Origin: Fretibacterium sp.
GTDB lineage: Bacteria; Synergistota; Synergistia; Synergistales; Aminobacteriaceae
Assembly: GCA_016280565.1 (NCBI GenBank)
Contig: JAEEGY010000228.1
Location: 1-8,577, forward strand
Direction of reading: 5' to 3'
Length of the DNA: 8,577 nt
A model generated the notes under the pieces. The model was not told where the DNA came from and ran no database searches. It was given only the letters and a program-made list of their open reading frames with translations. Positions 5,623-8,577 of this stretch are shown in pieces. Each line of letters starts with the position of its first letter. Positions within the stretch are counted from its first letter, which is position 1. Both the position numbers and the translations under genes were made by a program.

Positions 5623-6972
5623 TTACCGCTCTAGCACTGCGACGGTCTCCACGTGGGCCGTCTGTGGGAACATATCGAAGGAGCGGATGGAGATAAGCCG
5701 GTAACCGTACCCCGCCAGGCTCTTGCAGTCCCGCGCCAGCGTGGCGGGATTGCAGGAAACATAGACGATCCGCGGAGTGTTGGACCGGTGCAGGGCTGCC
5801 AGTACCCTGTGGTCACAGCCGTCCCGCGGCGGGTCCATCACCACTGTATCGTAAGCGCCATGGAGTTCCTCGATCACGTCCTCCGCCTTACCACAGAGCG
5901 TCCGCGCCGCCAGCCCGTTGAGCCTCAGGTTGTTCTCCGCCATCTCGACAGAGTAACGCCAATCCTCCACGCTCGTCACTTCGTTGTGCGCCGCGAGCCA
6001 GCAGGTCAGGGAGCCCACGCCGCTGTAAAGTTCCAGGACGCGGCCGCCCTCTCCCGCCTGGGCGCTGGCGTAGGAGAAAAGCTGCTCGGCCTGGGCGGTG
6101 TTGACCTGGAAGAAGGACGTGGTGCCGAAGGACAGGGTCCAATCTCCCAGCTTCTCTCGGATGAGCCCATCACCCAGCAGGGGCTCGGTGTAGGAGCCCA
6201 GGATGACGTTGCCGGGGCGGGAGTTGTGATTCAGCGTCAGCGTGGTGGGGTGTCCCTTCGCCCCCAACGCCACCAAAGCACTGACCCCCTTTGCGGAGAG
6301 CTTGCCGTTGATGACGAAGGACAGCAGCGTTTCCTGAGTGCGAAGCCCGGCACGCATAACGAGGTGGCGCAGCTTGCCCTCGTGCGTCCTTTCATCATAT
6401 CCGCCAAAGGGGAGGTCCGCCAGGCCGTCCAGCAGGGTGCGATAAAGCGCGTCCAGCGGGCCGGCATTGACAGGGCAGTGGCGGACCCATTCCAGGCGGT
6501 GGGTCCCGGCGCGGTAGAACCCCGTGACGATCCGGCCCTTGAAGGACTGAACAGGGAAGGAAGCCTTGTTGCGGTAGCCCCAGGACTGAGGTGAGGCCAC
6601 GCACTCCAGGTCTTTGAAAAGCTCCCCGGGGAAGCCCCCGAGGCGCGTCATGGCGTCGCGGACCAGGCCCGCCTTGAGCTTGAGCTGAAGAGGATAGCTG
6701 GCGTGCTGGAGTTGGCAGCCCCCGCAGTGCCCATAGTGCTGACAGCGGGGAGGAACCCGTCCCTCGGCCGCCCGTTCGACGGAGACGGTGCGGGCGATGG
6801 AGAAATCCTTGTGCTGCGAGAGGACCTCCGCGATGACGGTCTCGCCGGGCAGCGCCCCCTCAACGAAGACAACGCCTTTTCCTGTCCGGGCGATTCCCGC
6901 TCCGTCGCTTGACAACGCACTGACCTCAAGTGGTAGCGTCTCTCGCCTCGTTGCGCCGGTTCCCTTTCTCAT
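5623..6972 (-). CDS. rlmD: 23S rRNA (uracil-5-)-methyltransferase, TrmA/RumA/RlmD family
   Basis: SAM-dependent enzyme making 5-methyluridine in RNA, most likely 23S rRNA. It starts with a TRAM RNA-binding domain (about 12-70). A [4Fe-4S] site is formed by Cys77, Cys83 and Cys86 (CQHYGHCGGC) plus Cys166 (RHCPVN), with the same spacing as E. coli RumA. The Rossmann methyltransferase domain follows: FFQVN with Gln289, LELYSGVGSLT for SAM, DPPRDG at 380, catalytic Cys407 in YVSCNPAT, and HVE with Glu442 as general base. Length 449 aa is normal. The ATG at 6972 is chosen, preceded by AAAGGCGGG. A GTG at 7002 would add 10 residues but has no binding site and lies only 12 nt past the terminator U-tract. 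The exact target uridine cannot be told from sequence, so the symbol is tentative. Confidence 0.95.
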   Translation of the reverse strand: MRKGTGATRRETLPLEVSALSSDGAGIARTGKGVVFVEGALPGETVIAEVLSQHKDFSIARTVSVERAAEGRVPPRCQHYGHCGGCQLQHASYPLQLKLKAGLVRDAMTRLGGFPGELFKDLECVASPQSWGYRNKASFPVQSFKGRIVTGFYRAGTHRLEWVRHCPVNAGPLDALYRTLLDGLADLPFGGYDERTHEGKLRHLVMRAGLRTQETLLSFVINGKLSAKGVSALVALGAKGHPTTLTLNHNSRPGNVILGSYTEPLLGDGLIREKLGDWTLSFGTTSFFQVNTAQAEQLFSYASAQAGEGGRVLELYSGVGSLTCWLAAHNEVTSVEDWRYSVEMAENNLRLNGLAARTLCGKAEDVIEELHGAYDTVVMDPPRDGCDHRVLAALHRSNTPRIVYVSCNPATLARDCKSLAGYGYRLISIRSFDMFPQTAHVETVAVLER

Positions 6973-7014
6973 TCTGATTGTGCCCGCCTTTCTTTCTCTC
7001 ACTCAGGCTGATCT

Positions 7015-7050
7015 AAAAAACAAGGCGAGAGCTGTGCCCCCGCCTCCTTG
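7015..7050 (-). terminator. Intrinsic terminator downstream of the response regulator
   Basis: On the - strand CAAGG pairs with CCTTG, and inside it CGGGGGC pairs with GCTCTCG (two G-T wobbles) around a 3-nt ACA loop, with a 3-nt AGG bulge on one side. It is followed directly by six T residues (aaaaaa at 7015-7020 on the + strand). It lies 30 nt past the stop of the response regulator and separates the two-component unit from the RNA methyltransferase unit. No convincing promoter for the latter is visible in the gap. Confidence 0.8.
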
Positions 7051-7080
7051 TCTATTTTCTGACAAAAAACTCCCCGCCGG

Positions 7081-7953
7081 TTATAATGTTCGGTTATGCA
7101 TCAGGAAGAACTCGTTGATGCTGTCCATGATCTCTTTGGGCAGCATGGTCTTCAGAAGGTACTTCTCCGGCTTGAAGCGCAGGACTTCCATGATGCTTCG
7201 CTTGTCACCCTTGGCGGTCAGGAACATCACAGGGATGTTCGCCGAAGCAGGGTCGGAGCGGATCATCTCCAGGACCTTGGGCCCATTGATGACCGGCATC
7301 TCGAAGTCCAGAAGGATCAGGTCGACATGGTTCTTTGCCAGGATCGTGATAGCGTTCATCCCGGAGTTCGCCACAAGGATCTTGTACTTTGTGGCAAGAA
7401 GGCTCTTCATTGAACGGAGCACCGTCGGGTCGTCGTCAACAATAAGAATGGTCTTGAAATCCTTGAGTTTGTCGACCGCATCGCTCTCCTTCTGAAGGTG
7501 CTTGAGCAGTTCCTGGAGGTCCACGGGGCGGACGTACGACTGCGCGACGTAAGTGGCGGACTTCCCAATGACCGTGTCGATCTCGTCCTGCGTCCCAATG
7601 ACGAAGAACCGGATACCCTTATCCTCGACCTGGTCGCGGATGTACCCAAGGACCTCCACCATCAAATTTTCCTCGCTCTGAAGGTAGAGGATAAGAATGC
7701 GGGGATAATCCTCCTGTGTCTCGCCACCGGTCTCACCATCGCCAGCCTCTGCCCCCTCCTGGGCCAGGAGCGCGGCTACCTCGGGATCAACGGGTTCCCC
7801 CTCGGATGTGGTCGTCTTCTCCTTCAGGTAGTTTGAAATCGCCGTAACGTCCGGTTTGACGGTGATGACTTCAAAATTCTGTGCCTTCAGGTGATTGACG
7901 ATCCCCTCCGAGATGAAACTGACCTTTTCCGTGATAAACAAAATTTTACTCAT
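7081..7953 (-). CDS. Response regulator with degenerate plus intact receiver domains, no output domain (290 aa)
   Basis: Signal-transduction protein with two receiver-like domains. The N-terminal unit (1-153) has receiver-like strands (SKILFITE, RILILYL, RFFVIGT, and YVRPVDLQELLKHL at the end) but lacks the acidic pocket and phosphoacceptor Asp, and carries an acidic, Gly-rich insert at about 50-82. The C-terminal receiver (167-285) is complete: acidic pocket Asp173-175, phosphoacceptor Asp216 in LLDFEMP, Thr246 and Lys268. No DNA-binding, GGDEF or other output domain follows, and the protein ends at MHNRTL. ATG start with GGAG 7 nt upstream. It lies 69 nt downstream of the HPt-bearing kinase gene, so the HPt is the likely phosphodonor. 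It probably acts as a phosphate sink, phosphorelay node or protein-interaction switch; which one is not shown. Confidence 0.9.
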   Translation of the reverse strand: MSKILFITEKVSFISEGIVNHLKAQNFEVITVKPDVTAISNYLKEKTTTSEGEPVDPEVAALLAQEGAEAGDGETGGETQEDYPRILILYLQSEENLMVEVLGYIRDQVEDKGIRFFVIGTQDEIDTVIGKSATYVAQSYVRPVDLQELLKHLQKESDAVDKLKDFKTILIVDDDPTVLRSMKSLLATKYKILVANSGMNAITILAKNHVDLILLDFEMPVINGPKVLEMIRSDPASANIPVMFLTAKGDKRSIMEVLRFKPEKYLLKTMLPKEIMDSINEFFLMHNRTL

Positions 7954-8022
7954 AGCCCTACTCCTTCTTAAGTCTAAGCGATGGATGAGCCCATCACAGC
8001 CCTATTCCCTATGGGTAAAAGT

Positions 8023-8577
8023 TCAAGACAGCAACTGTTCGAGTGTTCCCCAGTCTGCCGCTGTAACACAATCCTTGATCTTGCCAAACTTCTCCTTCTC
8101 CGCATCCGGGATGCGGAACCCCTTCACCTCCTCAAGCATTTTATCAATACTGTCAAGGTCGAAGTTCTGGGCAAAGCCCTTGATGAGGCCATACATTTCG
8201 TGGAGGTCGTCCAGGGGGATCTCGGGGAGCGAGGAATCATCCTCATTCTTGCCGAAGATGGGGGCGAGGGCCTCCTTATAACTGCGGTACAGAGAGAGGA
8301 GATCCGGCGTTTTTGCCTCAATTTCGGCAGAGTTCCCGGCATTTCCGCAGTCCTCGAGATATTTCGCGTCTGCGGAGAGCTTCAGCGCCCCCACGAGCCG
8401 GGACGCGCTCTTCAGCGCGTGGACAAGGATCGTATAGTTCTTGAAGTCCTTTTCCTTCTCGAACTTTTCGATGTCGTTGGCCTTTTGATCCAGGGTTTCG
8501 TAGAAAATCTGAAGAGCCGCGACGAATGTCGCCTCGGCGCCGCAGTTGGTGATCGCGGCGTCATAGTCGATGCCGGG
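8023..8577 (-). CDS. C-terminal HPt domain of a (probably hybrid) histidine kinase, 5'-truncated by window edge
   Basis: The frame is open to the window edge (visible residues PGIDYDAAITNCG... onward, 184 aa), so the GTG at 8394 is internal and not a start. The domain is a histidine phosphotransfer (HPt) helix bundle. The phosphorylated His is in NYTILVHALKSASRLVGA (visible residue 53, codon 8419-8421), followed by LEDCGNAGN and LLSLYRSYKEAL. An acidic helical tail of about 90 residues ends DWGTLEQLLS. In related proteins this HPt plus tail sits at the end of large membrane hybrid sensor kinases with a PGIDYxxAI entry motif, so the rest of the kinase is expected beyond 8577. The response regulator gene follows 69 nt downstream on the same strand and is the likely receiver of the phosphate. 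Confidence 0.9.
   Translation of the reverse strand, partial: PGIDYDAAITNCGAEATFVAALQIFYETLDQKANDIEKFEKEKDFKNYTILVHALKSASRLVGALKLSADAKYLEDCGNAGNSAEIEAKTPDLLSLYRSYKEALAPIFGKNEDDSSLPEIPLDDLHEMYGLIKGFAQNFDLDSIDKMLEEVKGFRIPDAEKEKFGKIKDCVTAADWGTLEQLLS

Noticed and set aside
5653..6594. 313-codon open frame on the + strand
   Set aside because: Antisense to the RNA methyltransferase gene, which shows all catalytic and Fe-S motifs. No ribosome binding site or domain supports the + frame.
6788..7495. 235-codon open frame on the + strand
   Set aside because: It spans the 5' part of the RNA methyltransferase gene, the terminator region and the receiver domain of the regulator on the opposite strand. 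Its composition is Ser/Arg-rich without domain signals.
7980..7995. Small hairpin (GATGG/CCATC) between the HPt gene and the response regulator
   Set aside because: Only 5 bp with a 6-nt loop and no U-tract; too weak to call a terminator or regulatory element.
8392..8394. GTG as the start of a 123-aa protein
   Set aside because: The frame continues upstream and contains the HPt phosphorylated His motif, so the GTG is an internal Val codon.

Overview
The window is a bacterial chromosomal segment of moderately high GC content with tightly packed genes. It carries no rRNA, tRNA, IS element or CRISPR array. The gene set points to an anaerobic Gram-negative or deep-branching bacterium, and a member of the Synergistota is my best guess. 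The pointers are a DUF3536-type GH57 glycosidase, an atypical 2-Cys thiol peroxidase, a DUF4213/DUF364 protein, and a hybrid-kinase HPt tail of a type common in anaerobes. The taxon is inferred from protein style only.

Left part (1-3194, + strand): the 3' end of a large GH57/DUF3536 alpha-glucan-type glycosidase (its N-terminus lies outside the window), an 86-aa protein with a Cys-rich tail whose very strong Shine-Dalgarno overlaps the glycosidase stop codon, and tpx (thiol peroxidase). A strong intrinsic terminator at 3213-3251 closes this side and faces the convergent genes of the - strand.

Middle part (3258-4880, - strand): a ParA-type ATPase starts from its own near-consensus sigma-70-type promoter (TTGACA, 18 nt, TATAGT). 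Nine nucleotides after its stop begins a 52-aa, highly charged helical protein that is easily missed because of its size. Downstream lies a 204-aa protein made of two tandem SSB-like OB-fold units. No recognisable parB or parS is seen. ParA plus the 52-aa protein looks like a minimal two-gene positioning system, and this is the most interesting part of the window.

Right part (4880-8577, - strand): a TrmA/RumA/RlmD-type Fe-S RNA m5U methyltransferase is followed after 2 nt by a DUF4213/DUF364 protein. Upstream of these, past a clear intrinsic terminator (7015-7050), is a two-component pair. It consists of the C-terminal HPt domain of a histidine kinase that continues past the window edge, and a response regulator with a degenerate N-terminal receiver, an acidic insert, a functional-looking C-terminal receiver and no output domain.

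No gene-free stretch exceeds about 120 nt.
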